A stretch of DNA of 64,000 bases from Weissella halotolerans DSM 20190 (GCF_000420365.1 NZ_ATUU01000002.1:124001-188000); one strand, 5' to 3'; counted from the stretch's first letter, positions 55,248 through 64,000 are shown. The notes: generated by a model from the letters alone, not told the origin. Made by a program: numbers and translations.

Positions 55248-55286
55248 AAAAAAAGCACCTACCACCGAAGTGATAGGTGCTTTTGA
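55248..55286 (-). terminator. Intrinsic terminator of the rplM-rpsI operon
   Basis: AAAAGCACCTATCAC and its complement around TTCGG, with seven T following on the minus strand, about 80 bases after the rpsI stop. Confidence 0.92.
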
Positions 55287-55363
55287 CTTTAACTTGCTAA
55301 TAGACTAGGCAGCTTACACCGCCAAGTCCAGCCAATTTTCGAAACGGTAATAGCAAAGAGATA

Positions 55364-55756
55364 TTAACGCTTTGAGAATTGTGAAGCCTTACGGGCTTTC
55401 TTAAGACCGGGCTTCTTACGTTCCTTCATACGTGAGTCACGCGTCAACAAACCAGCTGACTTCAAGGCTGCACGGAAGTCGGGATCAACTTGCAACAAGG
55501 CACGGGCGATACCGTGACGGATGGCACCAGCTTGACCTGAGAAACCACCACCGTTAACGTTAACCAAGACATCGTATTGACCCAATGTTTCAGTAGCGTT
55601 AAAGGGTTGCACCATAACCTCACGCAAATTAGCGAAAGGAATGTAATCTTCAGCAGAACGACCGTTAATTGTAATGGTACCGTTACCAGGTACTAAACGC
55701 ACACGAGCAACAGAGTCCTTACGACGACCAGTTCCGTAATATTGTACAGTAGCCAT
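55364..55756 (-). CDS. rpsI: 30S ribosomal protein S9
   Basis: A 130-residue S9. [21 protein letters not shown] at the start, [20 protein letters not shown] in the middle and the C-terminal [14 protein letters not shown] tail that reaches the ribosomal P site are all present. It follows rplM by 25 bp in the universal rplM-rpsI operon. Confidence 0.98.
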   Translation of the reverse strand: MATVQYYGTGRRKDSVARVRLVPGNGTITINGRSAEDYIPFANLREVMVQPFNATETLGQYDVLVNVNGGGFSGQAGAIRHGIARALLQVDPDFRAALKSAGLLTRDSRMKERKKPGLKKARKASQFSKR

Positions 55757-55781
55757 ATTAAACTATTCTCCTTTCGTTAAT

Positions 55782-56225
55782 TTAGATTAAGCTGTTGATG
55801 TCCAACAACTCAGGCTTTTGGGCCTCGTGGTTATGCTCTGAGCCAGCAAATACATGCAACTTCAAAGCTTGTTGGTGACCGAGCGTTCCCTTTGGCAACA
55901 TACCTTGAACTGAAAGTTCAATCAAACGTTGTGGGTTCTTCTCGCGCAAATCACCAGCAGCACGTTCCTTCAAACCACCAGGATGGTTTGAGTGGTGGTA
56001 GTAAATCTTGTTCTTGTCTTTGTGACCAGTCAAGGCTACCTTACCTGCATTGATAACGATTACGTTGTCGCCAGTGTCTACATTAGGCGTAAAAGTAGGC
56101 TTATTCTTACCACGCAAGATTGAAGCCACGACCGTTGATAAACGACCCAATGGGACATCAGTTGCGTCAAGAATATACCACTTACGCTCGATCTCACCTG
56201 GCTTTGCCATATAAGTTGTACGCAT
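55782..56225 (-). CDS. rplM: 50S ribosomal protein L13
   Basis: A 147-residue L13 with the N-terminus [37 protein letters not shown] and the C-terminal [25 protein letters not shown] precedes the ATG. First gene of rplM-rpsI, driven by its own promoter between truA and rplM. Confidence 0.98.
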   Translation of the reverse strand: MRTTYMAKPGEIERKWYILDATDVPLGRLSTVVASILRGKNKPTFTPNVDTGDNVIVINAGKVALTGHKDKNKIYYHHSNHPGGLKERAAGDLREKNPQRLIELSVQGMLPKGTLGHQQALKLHVFAGSEHNHEAQKPELLDINSLI

Positions 56226-56321
56226 GGAATATTTCCTCCGATAATTCTGTTTGTTTACTTTACCAAAATGTTCAATAGTCGTACCAGGACAATTCCCAAT
56301 TGCGGTTGGTAAACAATACCG
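56226..56321 (-). promoter_or_regulatory. rplM 5' leader, candidate L13 autoregulatory leader
   Basis: A roughly 95-nt untranslated leader with the motif GGTATTGTTTACCAACCGCA and paired segments (CAATTGGGAATTGTCC). Firmicutes have a known L13 leader upstream of rplM, and this resembles what I recall of it. A covariance-model match would decide. Confidence 0.45.
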
Positions 56322-56327
56322 ACTTTT

Positions 56328-56356
56328 ATAATACCGCTTATTTAGCTGTCCGTCAA
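56328..56356 (-). promoter_or_regulatory. Promoter of rplM-rpsI
   Basis: -35 TTGACG (56351-56356), 17-bp spacer and -10 TATTAT (56328-56333) on the minus strand, about 100 bp before rplM. Confidence 0.75.
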
Positions 56357-56396
56357 TGAAAACCTAGCCGGGAATGTCCTCTTTACCAAAAGTTAG

Positions 56397-57146
56397 TTAA
56401 TAGTCTACCGACATCAAATATAGTCCTTGCGCAGGTGCGGTAAAACAGGCCTGTTGCCGGTCCTTAACGGCAAACAAACGTGGAATGTCATCGACCGGCC
56501 GGGCACCATTACCAATTTCCAAAAGTACGCCCACCATAATCCGAATCTGATTATATAAAAAGCCGTTGCCAGAAAACTCAAACCAAATTTCATCATCAGC
56601 TGGCTTTTCCCACATTTGAGCTCGGTAAACTGTTCGGACAGTGGTCTTTTGTTGATAACCGGAGGCCACGAAACTTAACCAATCATGCTCACCCAGATAA
56701 TCACCGATAGCAGCCTGCATTAAGGCCGGATCTAAGCGCCGGTGCCAATGACCAGTATAGTTACGTTTAAAGGGATCAATAAACTCAGTCGTTGAGAGCC
56801 GATAACGGTAGGTTTTATGATGGGCAGAATATTGAGCATGGAAGGTTTCAGGTACAATTTCAACCTGTTTAATACCAATATCATAGGGCAACATAGTCGA
56901 TAAGCCCTTTCTTACAGCATCTGCTGGAATATCAAATGGCAAGTCAAAATGAGCGACCTGACCAACTGCATGTACCCGGGCATCGGTCCGGCCCGAGCCC
57001 TGCACGCGAATATGTTCAGCTGGATGCTTAGCCATTTGATTGACCGCCTTCTCCAGTTCTAACTGGACCGTCCGCATTCCTGGTTGAACCTGCCAACCAT
57101 AAAAATCCGTTCCATCATAGGCAATGGTTGCCTTATACCGTGGCAT
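56397..57146 (-). CDS. truA: tRNA pseudouridine synthase A
   Basis: A 249-residue enzyme forming pseudouridine at positions 38-40 of tRNA anticodon stems. The catalytic Asp is in VQGSGRTDARVHAVGQVAHF, with ATIAYDGTDFYGWQVQPG at the N-terminus and GNGFLYNQIRIMVGVLLEIG near the C-terminus. I start at the ATG 57144-57146 with AAAGGAG upstream. It follows ecfT, as in most Lactobacillales. Confidence 0.95.
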   Translation of the reverse strand: MPRYKATIAYDGTDFYGWQVQPGMRTVQLELEKAVNQMAKHPAEHIRVQGSGRTDARVHAVGQVAHFDLPFDIPADAVRKGLSTMLPYDIGIKQVEIVPETFHAQYSAHHKTYRYRLSTTEFIDPFKRNYTGHWHRRLDPALMQAAIGDYLGEHDWLSFVASGYQQKTTVRTVYRAQMWEKPADDEIWFEFSGNGFLYNQIRIMVGVLLEIGNGARPVDDIPRLFAVKDRQQACFTAPAQGLYLMSVDY

Positions 57147-57165
57147 AACCTGCTCCTTTCCTGAT

Positions 57166-57203
57166 AAAAGCATCTGTTGGTCATACTAGACCTAGCAGAT
57201 GCT
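57166..57203 (-). terminator. Terminator between ecfT and truA
   Basis: AAGCATCTG and CAGATGCTT pair on the minus strand, followed by a TTTATC tract. It would limit read-through from the ecf genes into truA. Confidence 0.6.
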
Positions 57204-57230
57204 TAGCTTGTTGTAACTTGCTATCTTTGT

Positions 57231-58043
57231 TTAAAAAACCATCCCTGGTAGCCAATGCGTCCCCAGCAACAACAAGACGAAGAGGGCAAAGGCTAAGTAG
57301 GCTATGTAATCTCTAGGTCCAGCTTGCAATTGACGGTACTTCGTACGGTTATCACCACCTCGGTAGCCACGAGCTTCCATGGCATCCCCTAGTTCAATGG
57401 CCCGCTTAATGGCATTGATAAAGAGTGGAATGAGTAAGGGAATATAGGATTTCGCCCGTTGAATAAGGTTACCTTCATTAAAATTCATTCCCCTTGCCCG
57501 TTGTGCATTCATAATCGTCGTCGCCTCATCCATCAGAGTTGGTACAAACCGCAGGGCAATGGAAACCATTAAGGCCAGCTCTCCGACTGGGACCCCAATC
57601 TTAGCTAAGGGCGCCATCAGTGATTCCATGGCATCCGCAATCGCAAGTGGTGGCGTCGTCAGAGTTAAGATCGTTGAAAACATGATAATCAGTACAAACC
57701 GCATAAACATGATACCAGTTGAAAGTAACCCATCCGTGGTAATAGTAAAAATCCACCAGTGCCACAAAACGGTTCCTGTTTGTACAAAAAAAAGCTGCAG
57801 AACGGTGGTAATCAACATCAAGAGTAAGAGTGGTCGTAAGCCCCGCAAGAAGACCCTAAACCCAAGCCCAGTTAGGGCGACCGCCAACAGGGTGAAAATT
57901 GTGGCTAACAGATATCCCCAAACATTGGTTGCTAGAAAAATTGCAAAAATGAAAATTAAACTTAAGACAAATTTTGTACGTGGATCCAAGCGATGAACCC
58001 AGGAATTACCGGGCAGGTATCGACCAATAATTAATTCATTCAT
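57231..58043 (-). CDS. ecfT: Energy-coupling factor transporter transmembrane protein EcfT
   Basis: The 270-residue shared membrane subunit of group II ECF vitamin/metal importers. It has five or six hydrophobic helices, the N-terminal SWVHRLDPRTKFVLSLIFIF and the two coupling-helix motifs AQRARGMNF and AMEARGYRGG that dock on the ATPases. It overlaps ecfA2 by 8 bp. Partner S components are not in this window. Confidence 0.95.
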   Translation of the reverse strand: MNELIIGRYLPGNSWVHRLDPRTKFVLSLIFIFAIFLATNVWGYLLATIFTLLAVALTGLGFRVFLRGLRPLLLLMLITTVLQLFFVQTGTVLWHWWIFTITTDGLLSTGIMFMRFVLIIMFSTILTLTTPPLAIADAMESLMAPLAKIGVPVGELALMVSIALRFVPTLMDEATTIMNAQRARGMNFNEGNLIQRAKSYIPLLIPLFINAIKRAIELGDAMEARGYRGGDNRTKYRQLQAGPRDYIAYLAFALFVLLLLGTHWLPGMVF

Positions 58044-58899
58044 GTGGTCCTCCCTTCAATGCTCGGGCAAGTTGGGCTGTTAACTGATCTAAATCAAGGA
58101 CATGGTCTAGATCCATCCCCTTCGCTGCTAAGGCATCAGCAAATTGTTTAGCTATGGGCAGGTCTAACTGGTGATTCCGTAACCAGTCACTATCGGCAAA
58201 AATACTCTCCGGACTGCCCTCCTTAATGACGGTGCCCTGATCAAAAACCAAAACATGGTCTGCATACTGGCCAACAAAGTCCATTTGGTGCGTAATTAAG
58301 ACCAGCGTCAGATTTCCTTCCGCCTGTAATCGGGCAAAGAGCTGCATAAGTTCTGCCTGTCCTACTGGGTCCAAGCCAGCCGTTGGTTCATCTAAAATGA
58401 GCATTTCCGGCTGCATAGCTAAGACCCCCGCAATCGCAACCCGGCGCATTTGACCACCAGATAGCTCAAAGGGTGAGTGTTGATCAAATTCAGGCCCCAT
58501 CCCAACGGTACGCAAGGCTTGTTGAGCTAAGGCCTGCGCTTCGGTATCGGACTGACCAAAGTTCTTTGGTCCAAACATAACATCCTTCAGCACCGTTTGT
58601 TCAAATAATTGGGCCTCAGGAAACTGAAAGACCATGCCAATATGCTTACGTAATTGATTCAATTCTTTTTTCTTCGTTTTAGGGGTAATCTGCCTATCAC
58701 CAACGGTTATGACACCCTTGGTTGGAACTAATAACCCTTCCAAAAGCTGCACCATCGTTGATTTTCCCGACCCTGTATGCCCAATCACAGCCGTAAATTG
58801 GTGTTCTGGAATGGTAAAATTGACATCATGTAAGGCAGCTGTGGCAAAGGGGCTGTCTGCTTGATAGGTAAAATCTACTGCTTCGAAATGGATTGCCAT
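58036..58899 (-). CDS. ecfA2: Energy-coupling factor transporter ATPase EcfA2
   Basis: A 287-residue ATPase with Walker A GHTGSGKSTMVQLL, Q-loop FQFPEAQLFEQTVLKDV, signature LSGGQMRRVAIAG and Walker B ILDEPTAGLD. The PEAQLFE form of the Q-loop and QMRR signature distinguish EcfA2 from EcfA1. I use the ATG at 58897-58899; an upstream TTG would add two residues. It overlaps ecfA1 by 25 bp and ecfT by 8 bp. Confidence 0.95.
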   Translation of the reverse strand: MAIHFEAVDFTYQADSPFATAALHDVNFTIPEHQFTAVIGHTGSGKSTMVQLLEGLLVPTKGVITVGDRQITPKTKKKELNQLRKHIGMVFQFPEAQLFEQTVLKDVMFGPKNFGQSDTEAQALAQQALRTVGMGPEFDQHSPFELSGGQMRRVAIAGVLAMQPEMLILDEPTAGLDPVGQAELMQLFARLQAEGNLTLVLITHQMDFVGQYADHVLVFDQGTVIKEGSPESIFADSDWLRNHQLDLPIAKQFADALAAKGMDLDHVLDLDQLTAQLARALKGGPHE

Positions 58900-59717
58900 A
58901 TCCAATTAACCATCCCTTCTGTTGTCATGTAGCCCTTGGGAACTGTAATGCCCGCCTGGGCCAGGCTTTGTTTTACTTGTTCAGCAAAAGGAACGGCTAG
59001 GCCTAATTGTGTCAACTTAGCGGCATCCGCAAAAATGTCAGCTGGACGCCCACTTTCTACTAATTGCCCATCATTTAAGACAAGGACCTGGTCAGCCAGG
59101 GCTGCTTCATCAATATCGTGCGTAATTGAGAGCACCGTCAAGTCTTCACCAGCCTGAGCTTTAAGTTCCCTAACTAGGTCTAGCATCTCTTGGCGGCCCT
59201 GTGGATCTAACATCGCAGTTGCTTCATCAAGAATTAAGATTTGTGGCTGAATGGCCAATACCGAGGCAATCGCAACCCGTTGCTTTTGGCCACCTGATAG
59301 ATGGGCTGGCTCACGCTCAGCAAAGGGCGCCATCCGCACCTTTTCCATGGCCGCTTGCACTCGCGGAATCATTTCAGTCCGTGGAACAGCCCGGTTTTCC
59401 AGACCAAACGCAATGTCATCCGCCACGGTGGCCCCTACAAATTGATTATCAGGATTTTGAAAAACCATGCCAATCAAATCACGAATCTGCCAAACATGTT
59501 CCTCATCAACTGGTAGCCCAGCAATTTTGATGGTACCCGCTTGGGCTGGTAATAAATAATTTAATAAGCGGGCTAAGGTCGATTTACCAGAACCATTATG
59601 TCCAATCAAGGCCACCCAGGCTCCTTTTTCAATTGTTAGGCTCAAATTCTTGATGGCTGCTACCTGACCCTCAGGATAGGTATACGATAAATCATTTATT
59701 TCAATGATGGGCGTCAT
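58875..59717 (-). CDS. ecfA1: Energy-coupling factor transporter ATPase EcfA1
   Basis: A 280-residue ATPase with Walker A GHNGSGKSTLARLL, Q-loop FQNPDNQFVGATVADDIAFG, signature LSGGQKQRVAIAS and Walker B LILDEATAMLDP. The QNPDNQF motif marks it as EcfA1. First gene of ecfA1-ecfA2-ecfT. No ribosomal protein gene (usually rplQ) precedes it here; instead the acyltransferase is divergent. Confidence 0.95.
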   Translation of the reverse strand: MTPIIEINDLSYTYPEGQVAAIKNLSLTIEKGAWVALIGHNGSGKSTLARLLNYLLPAQAGTIKIAGLPVDEEHVWQIRDLIGMVFQNPDNQFVGATVADDIAFGLENRAVPRTEMIPRVQAAMEKVRMAPFAEREPAHLSGGQKQRVAIASVLAIQPQILILDEATAMLDPQGRQEMLDLVRELKAQAGEDLTVLSITHDIDEAALADQVLVLNDGQLVESGRPADIFADAAKLTQLGLAVPFAEQVKQSLAQAGITVPKGYMTTEGMVNWIWQSISKQ

Positions 59718-59873
59718 TGGCCACGCCCTCCTTTATTTAACATTTACTTTTAATATTGTTACTATCATACCAAAAAAGCAGACTAATGTTTACTTTATGC
59801 CAGCTTCCCCTTACAAATGAACAAAGAATTAAGCTAAAATACCTTTATAAGATAAAGGCGAAAGGCGGGGTTT

Positions 59874-60896
59874 ATGAAAAAACGCATCACTTGGGTTGAT
59901 TGGGCGAAAGGACTGACCATTTTATTAGTTGTTTGCGGTCATGTCACCATTGGCCTCTTTGACCAGCACTACTACACAGGTTTTAAACAAGACCTGCTCC
60001 TAATCTTAGTTCAGGCTCTCTATGGCTTTCATATGCCGGTCTTCTTTGCCCTGTCTGGCTACTTCTTTAAAACACCAAGCTCCTGGGCAAACTATGGTCA
60101 GCTCATAAAAAAGCGTAGCCTCGCCTTAGGTATCCCCTACCTTTTTTTCAGCATTTTCATCTTTATCCTGATGCTACTTGGTGGTAATCAGGTCCGAACA
60201 CAGGTTTCTTGGACCACCCTCTTTAACATCTGGCAACGGCCACTAGGACTCATGTGGTTTTTGTATGTTCTCTGGGCATTAAATGTTGTGTTCGGAGCCC
60301 TCGCCCTTTGGATTAAAGATATCCGCTGGCTTTTTGCGCTAGCACTGACTGCTAGCCTACTTGCTAATATATGGCCGAGCTCCATTTTCTGCGTCCAGCA
60401 AGTAGCTATTTGGAGCCCCTGCTTCCTTGCGGGAACCCTTTGTCGTCGCTACCCCTTACCGCAAAAGAAAACGATTGCTGGCATGCTAATTATTAGCTAC
60501 TGCCTATTACTCTTCCTTTGGTGGCAAACTAACCCGACTAATCGCATTAGTTACGCCCAACCTGGTTGGCAAACCTGTTTCTTCTTAATTGCCATTCTCA
60601 TCGCATTTACAATTTTCCCCAAAGGCCAGGCCTTTGCTGACCGCCATCCCTACTTCACCAAGGCAGGACAGACATCTTTAGGCATCTACCTCTTTCATGT
60701 ACCAGTAGTTAGTGCCTGTCGCTGGATTTTAAACGCCCTTAACCTGCACCAGTTAGGTATTCAACTTAGCCTTGGCTTGCTTTTGGGCTGGTTTGGCACC
60801 CGCTACCTCGTTCATCTTTGGCAAAAAGTACCATTATTAGCCTGGTTACTCTATCCCTCGTTTTCTCATACTCAGAAAGGAAAACTGCATGACTAA
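59874..60896 (+). CDS. Membrane acyltransferase (acyltransferase 3 family)
   Basis: A 340-residue protein with about ten helices. The N-terminal ITWVDWAKGLTILLVVCGHV contains the conserved Arg/His-region histidine, and FHMPVFFALSGYFFK and the C-terminal SLGIYLFHVPVV are signatures of the family that O-acetylates cell-surface glycans. The target polymer is unknown. Its stop overlaps the start of the SpoU methyltransferase gene by 8 bp, so the two are coupled although functionally unrelated. Confidence 0.88.
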   Translation: MKKRITWVDWAKGLTILLVVCGHVTIGLFDQHYYTGFKQDLLLILVQALYGFHMPVFFALSGYFFKTPSSWANYGQLIKKRSLALGIPYLFFSIFIFILMLLGGNQVRTQVSWTTLFNIWQRPLGLMWFLYVLWALNVVFGALALWIKDIRWLFALALTASLLANIWPSSIFCVQQVAIWSPCFLAGTLCRRYPLPQKKTIAGMLIISYCLLLFLWWQTNPTNRISYAQPGWQTCFFLIAILIAFTIFPKGQAFADRHPYFTKAGQTSLGIYLFHVPVVSACRWILNALNLHQLGIQLSLGLLLGWFGTRYLVHLWQKVPLLAWLLYPSFSHTQKGKLHD

Positions 60897-61491
60897 AATT
60901 GATTTATCCCGTTCCAATGATTACCGTAATGTCACTGACTACTATAAGGGGAAGAGCGATGCTGAAATTCGAGCCGCCCTTGATGCTAAGCGGAGCCCGA
61001 TGGTTGCCATTATGCAAACTTTAAGTCACGATTTTAACAAGGCCTCAGCTGTCCGCAACAGCAATGCTTTTGCCATTCGAAAGCTTATTTTTTTGAATCC
61101 TGAAAATCCTGCCCTCCCAGATGCTCAGAGCGGTATCAAAAAATGGGACCGTCGCGGCGCCTTAGGTACCCAACACTATGAACATATCGAGCACCACCGA
61201 ATCACTGACTATCAAGCCATTTTTGACCAGCTCCACGCTGAAGGCTACACCATTTATGCAGTTGATAATATCAGTGCGTACCAACCCCGTTCTCTCTATG
61301 ATGAAGTTTTACCGGCAAAGTCAGCCTTCTTATTTGGCGAGGAGCAACTGGGCTTAGCCGATGACTTAATTGCGGCCAGTGATGCCATGCTCTACATCCC
61401 CCAATATGGTAGCGTGCGTTCGGTCAACGTCAGTGTTGCTAATGGCATTGTGGCTGCCTTTTATGCTAGCCAACATATGTCTCACCACTAA
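60889..61491 (+). CDS. SpoU/TrmH family RNA methyltransferase
   Basis: A 200-residue SPOUT-fold 2'-O-methyltransferase. The knot motifs are SAFLFGEEQLGL and YIPQYGSVRSVNVSVANGIVAA, with the conserved Asn/Arg in NSNAFAIRKLIF. It resembles TrmL/TrmH-type tRNA or rRNA methylases; the modified position cannot be told. It overlaps the acyltransferase gene. Confidence 0.9.
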   Translation: MTKIDLSRSNDYRNVTDYYKGKSDAEIRAALDAKRSPMVAIMQTLSHDFNKASAVRNSNAFAIRKLIFLNPENPALPDAQSGIKKWDRRGALGTQHYEHIEHHRITDYQAIFDQLHAEGYTIYAVDNISAYQPRSLYDEVLPAKSAFLFGEEQLGLADDLIAASDAMLYIPQYGSVRSVNVSVANGIVAAFYASQHMSHH

Positions 61492-61505
61492 GAGCATAAC
61501 AAACT

Positions 61506-61546
61506 AAAAGCAGTACCTAGCTTGAAGCGCTAGGTACTGCTTTTTT
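61506..61546. terminator. Bidirectional intrinsic terminator
   Basis: AAAAGCAGTACCTAGC and its complement make a long stem with T runs on both sides, between the convergent methyltransferase and MazG-like genes. Confidence 0.92.
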
Positions 61547-61559
61547 CTTACTCTGCAAC

Positions 61560-61895
61560 CTATTCTAAAGGTTCTTCAACTGCTATAAAGCGTTGTGCTA
61601 GCTTTGTCTCACTCTGTTTAATTAAATCAGTGGGTGTCATTCCATACTTAGCCGCTAGAATCAAAACCTGGTCCAAGACATCTGCTAATTCTTCACGGAC
61701 TTGGTTTTCTTTATCAGTTAAGGACCGGCTAGGCTCGCCTGGATGATCACGACCTATTTCGAGGGCCCGCAAAGCCTGTGAAACTTCTCCCACCTCTTCA
61801 CTAAGGAAATTTAACCGAATGGCATAAGACAAGTCATACCACTGCCGGGAACGATAAAAATCAACCAGCCAAGTTTGGTGCTCTCCTATAGTCAT
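61560..61895 (-). CDS. MazG-like nucleotide pyrophosphohydrolase
   Basis: A 111-residue all-alpha NTP pyrophosphohydrolase. The metal-binding EExxE..ExxD pattern is present as LSEEVGEVSQALR and REELADVLDQVL. It probably hydrolyses aberrant (d)NTPs. It stands alone between the terminator at 61506 and the osmolyte transporter. Confidence 0.87.
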   Translation of the reverse strand: MTIGEHQTWLVDFYRSRQWYDLSYAIRLNFLSEEVGEVSQALRALEIGRDHPGEPSRSLTDKENQVREELADVLDQVLILAAKYGMTPTDLIKQSETKLAQRFIAVEEPLE

Positions 61896-61967
61896 CTTGT
61901 TACCTCCACCTACATGTGCTTATACAACGGTTTAACGCATGCCATTTTCTTCGGCCTTAACGATGAT

Positions 61968-63500
61968 TTAATCCCCCGCTTTTACCAAGTGATGCTGAAC
62001 CAAGTAAGCGTGAGCCACCTGAGCAGGCTTGCGGTGCTGAACAGTTACTTGGTAATTCATGTCGATCATCTCTGCCGTTGTAATCCGGTTGGCCAGTCGG
62101 TTCAGGCTGGCCTCAACCCGTGGATATTTCGCCAGCAATTCTGGCCGAACTAAGGGCGCTCCTTGGTAGGGTGGAAAGAAATGCCGGTCATCTTTTAACG
62201 CCACTAAGTGATCAACCTTTAATTGAGGATCAGTCGTATAGGCATCAATCACATCTACCTGTCCCTGCCGCAGGGCATCATATTTCAAACTAGGTTCCAT
62301 CATATTCACCGCCATTAAATTCAACCCATACGCTTTTTTCAAACCTGGATAGCCGTCCGCTGATTGATAAAAGTCTGGATCAAAGGCAGCACTTTCATGA
62401 TGGGCCTGCTGGACTAAGTCTGATACCGTCTGCAGGTGCTGATGTTTAGCCACCTCATCTTTCATAGCCAAGGCATAACCATTCTGATAACGCATAGGTT
62501 TTAAGTAAATAAAACCATCTTGACGGGCTACAATCTGCTTAGCCTTTTGATAAGCCTGCTTAGGGTCATGATTAACGGGCACCTTTTTATGACTAATTGT
62601 TTGTAAGATTGTCCCGGTGAATTCAGGGTAAAGATCGATATCACCACGTTGAAGGGCCTTATAGAGGAAAGTTGTTCCGCCAAAATTTGGCTTTAATTGC
62701 ACTTTCAGTTGGGGCTGGTCTTGTTCAATTAATTCTTTGTACATATTAATTAAAATTTCCGGTTCAGACCCCAGCTTACCGGCAATGACAATCTTTTCAC
62801 TACGCGCCTGTACTGTTTGCCAACCTGCATAGCCTAGGATACCTCCAGTTAGGACTAGTAAAACAAGCAAACCCTGCTTCAATGGTAACTTAGCTAGTCC
62901 ATTCAACCCCCATGAGAAGACGAGGGCTAGTAAGGCGGCTAGCACGGCTCCAATCAATAATTGGGCATTATTATTGGTTTGAATACCTAAGAGAATCAGA
63001 GTGCCAAGCCCACCGGCACCGATTAAAGCGGCTAAGGTTGCCGTACCAATAACCATCACCATGGCAATACGAATGCCCGATAAAATTGCTGGCATAGCCA
63101 GGGGCAATTGAATATGAATTAGTTTAAACCAGTAGGTTAGACCAAATGCATCAGCCGCCTCATCTAAACTTGGGTCAATTCCGATTAAACCTGCATAGGC
63201 ATTTTGATAAATTGGCATTAATGCATATAAAACCAGGGCTATCGTAGCTGGCACCGTCCCAATACCAACCAGCGGAATTAGCACCCCTAAAACAGCCAGG
63301 CTGGGAATGGTTTGAATAATCCCAGCTAGTTGCAAAACGGCATTCCCCAAGCGCCGGTGGCCAAAGAGGGCGATGGCCAGGGAAAGCGCCAAAACTGTCG
63401 CAATCACTACCGATAGCAGGGATAAAAAGATATGTTCCTGTAAGGCCGCCCAAATTTCAGCCTGCCGGGTTTGTAACATGTTCATTAGATTAGTCCACAT
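61968..63500 (-). CDS. OpuC-type osmolyte ABC transporter, permease fused to substrate-binding protein
   Basis: A 510-residue fusion. Residues 1-225 are the ABC permease with six or so helices and the EAA-like loop (DEAADAFGLTYWFKLIHIQLP). Residues 230-510 are a glycine-betaine/carnitine/choline-type binding protein (IVIAGKLGSEPEILINMYKE, GDIDLYPEFTGTILQT, VIDAYTTDPQLK). Such permease-SBP fusions are usual in LAB OpuC/OpuB systems, where the binding domain hangs outside the membrane. It overlaps the ATPase gene stop by 11 bp. Function: uptake of compatible solutes at high osmolarity. Confidence 0.9.
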   Translation of the reverse strand: MWTNLMNMLQTRQAEIWAALQEHIFLSLLSVVIATVLALSLAIALFGHRRLGNAVLQLAGIIQTIPSLAVLGVLIPLVGIGTVPATIALVLYALMPIYQNAYAGLIGIDPSLDEAADAFGLTYWFKLIHIQLPLAMPAILSGIRIAMVMVIGTATLAALIGAGGLGTLILLGIQTNNNAQLLIGAVLAALLALVFSWGLNGLAKLPLKQGLLVLLVLTGGILGYAGWQTVQARSEKIVIAGKLGSEPEILINMYKELIEQDQPQLKVQLKPNFGGTTFLYKALQRGDIDLYPEFTGTILQTISHKKVPVNHDPKQAYQKAKQIVARQDGFIYLKPMRYQNGYALAMKDEVAKHQHLQTVSDLVQQAHHESAAFDPDFYQSADGYPGLKKAYGLNLMAVNMMEPSLKYDALRQGQVDVIDAYTTDPQLKVDHLVALKDDRHFFPPYQGAPLVRPELLAKYPRVEASLNRLANRITTAEMIDMNYQVTVQHRKPAQVAHAYLVQHHLVKAGD

Positions 63501-64000
63501 GGCGGTCCTCCTCTTGACTGGCTAAAAAGGCCATCACATCCGCCTGAGTTAGAACACGATTTCCCTCAACCACGACCTGTGTTTGTTGCTGCAACTTGCT
63601 GGCTAAGGTTGCAAGACTAGCACTAATCGGTAGCTGAGGTTGATGGCCCACTTGATCTGCTCCTACCGCCTGACCAAAGCCAGCCATTACCATTGCTTTA
63701 ACCGCGGGCACCTGTGCTTGAGCCATAAAATCACGCACAAACTCGTTAGCTGGCTGCATTAGGAGGTCACTTGGGCTACCTACTTGTAATAAATGCCCAT
63801 TTTGCATAATTCCGATTCGCTGACCTAAACGAACAGCCTCCGTCATATCATGAGTCACAAAGACGATGGTCATCTTATATTCTTGATGCAGGGTTAGCAC
63901 TAAATCCTGTAACTGACGACGCGATAAGGGGTCTAAGGCACTAAAGGGCTCATCCATGAGCACAATCTGTGGACGGGCGATTAAACCTCGAATAATACCT
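63490..64000 (-). CDS. OpuC-type ABC transporter ATPase (5' part cut by window edge)
   Basis: The C-terminal 169 codons of a glycine-betaine/carnitine-type ATPase. The frame is open to the right edge, with GLIARPQIVLMDEPFSALD (Walker B and D-loop) and the H-loop FVTHDMTEAV, followed by a regulatory tail of about 70 residues that looks like a partial CBS domain. Walker A and the start lie beyond the window. It is translationally linked to the permease-binding-protein fusion. Confidence 0.9.
   Translation of the reverse strand, partial: GIIRGLIARPQIVLMDEPFSALDPLSRRQLQDLVLTLHQEYKMTIVFVTHDMTEAVRLGQRIGIMQNGHLLQVGSPSDLLMQPANEFVRDFMAQAQVPAVKAMVMAGFGQAVGADQVGHQPQLPISASLATLASKLQQQTQVVVEGNRVLTQADVMAFLASQEEDRHVD

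Noticed and set aside
57559-57996. A 145-codon plus-strand frame
   Set aside because: Antisense to ecfT; the Lys/Ser-rich product mirrors hydrophobic codons of the real gene.

Overview
The window looks like chromosome of a heterofermentative lactic acid bacterium of the Lactobacillaceae. A Weissella- or Leuconostoc-like organism is my best guess, from gene content and protein style; there is no rRNA here to prove it. Supporting signs are the gltX-yacL-radA-dut order, the ecfA1-ecfA2-ecfT-truA-rplM-rpsI block, L-lactate dehydrogenase, an acetoin/diacetyl reductase, a GntP gluconate permease, AGGAGG-type ribosome binding sites and HrcA-type CIRCE operators. Most genes lie on the minus strand.

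Layout. 1-9.7 kb: housekeeping (gltX, yacL, radA, dut), an NlpC/P60-like protein that has lost its catalytic residues, a LysM-CHAP secreted hydrolase, a CIRCE-controlled ClpE-like unfoldase and ldh. 9.8-17.8 kb: tRNA-Gln(CUG), a MarR regulator, rpmF, clpP, whiA-yvcK-rapZ, a 38-residue basic protein and uvrA. 18-22 kb: a LacI regulator, a YhdH-type oxidoreductase and a GntP permease. 22-26 kb: a lactococcin-972-like bacteriocin with its dedicated ABC transporter and a nearby XRE regulator. 26-36.3 kb: hsp20 with a CIRCE, oleate hydratase, an XRE-TM regulator, an aldo/keto reductase, the ribose operon (rbsU-rbsD-rbsK-rpiA) behind an operator-embedded promoter, a pair of probable competence regulators (ComK-like protein and ComX/SigH-like sigma factor) and an acetoin reductase.

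36.4-43.1 kb holds a complete type II-A CRISPR-Cas locus. It has cas9 with all RuvC/HNH catalytic residues, a tracrRNA on the opposite strand between cas9 and cas1, then cas1, cas2, csn2 and an array of eight identical 36-bp repeats plus one degenerate terminal repeat (eight spacers). Only 27 bp separate csn2 from the first repeat.

43.2-49.1 kb: a carbohydrate cluster (SorC regulator, FGGY kinase, FucP-like MFS transporter with a cre site) and a YtrA-type GntR regulator with its ABC transporter. 49.1-55.2 kb is an AT-rich, decaying defence island. A m5C methyltransferase looks intact, but its convergent Sau3AI-family endonuclease carries an in-frame TAA, the adjacent GIY-YIG/DUF2075 helicase carries a frameshift, and a membrane-anchored protein gene is wrecked by several lesions. 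55.3-64 kb returns to core genes: rpsI-rplM, truA, an ECF transporter module, an acyltransferase, a SpoU methyltransferase, a MazG-like protein and an OpuC-type osmolyte transporter running off the right edge.

The most interesting points are the ComK-like/sigma pair, the bacteriocin locus, the freshly broken GATC-type restriction enzyme beside an intact methylase and an intact CRISPR system, and the residue-stripped NlpC homologue. All identifications come from reading the sequence; no database search was run.
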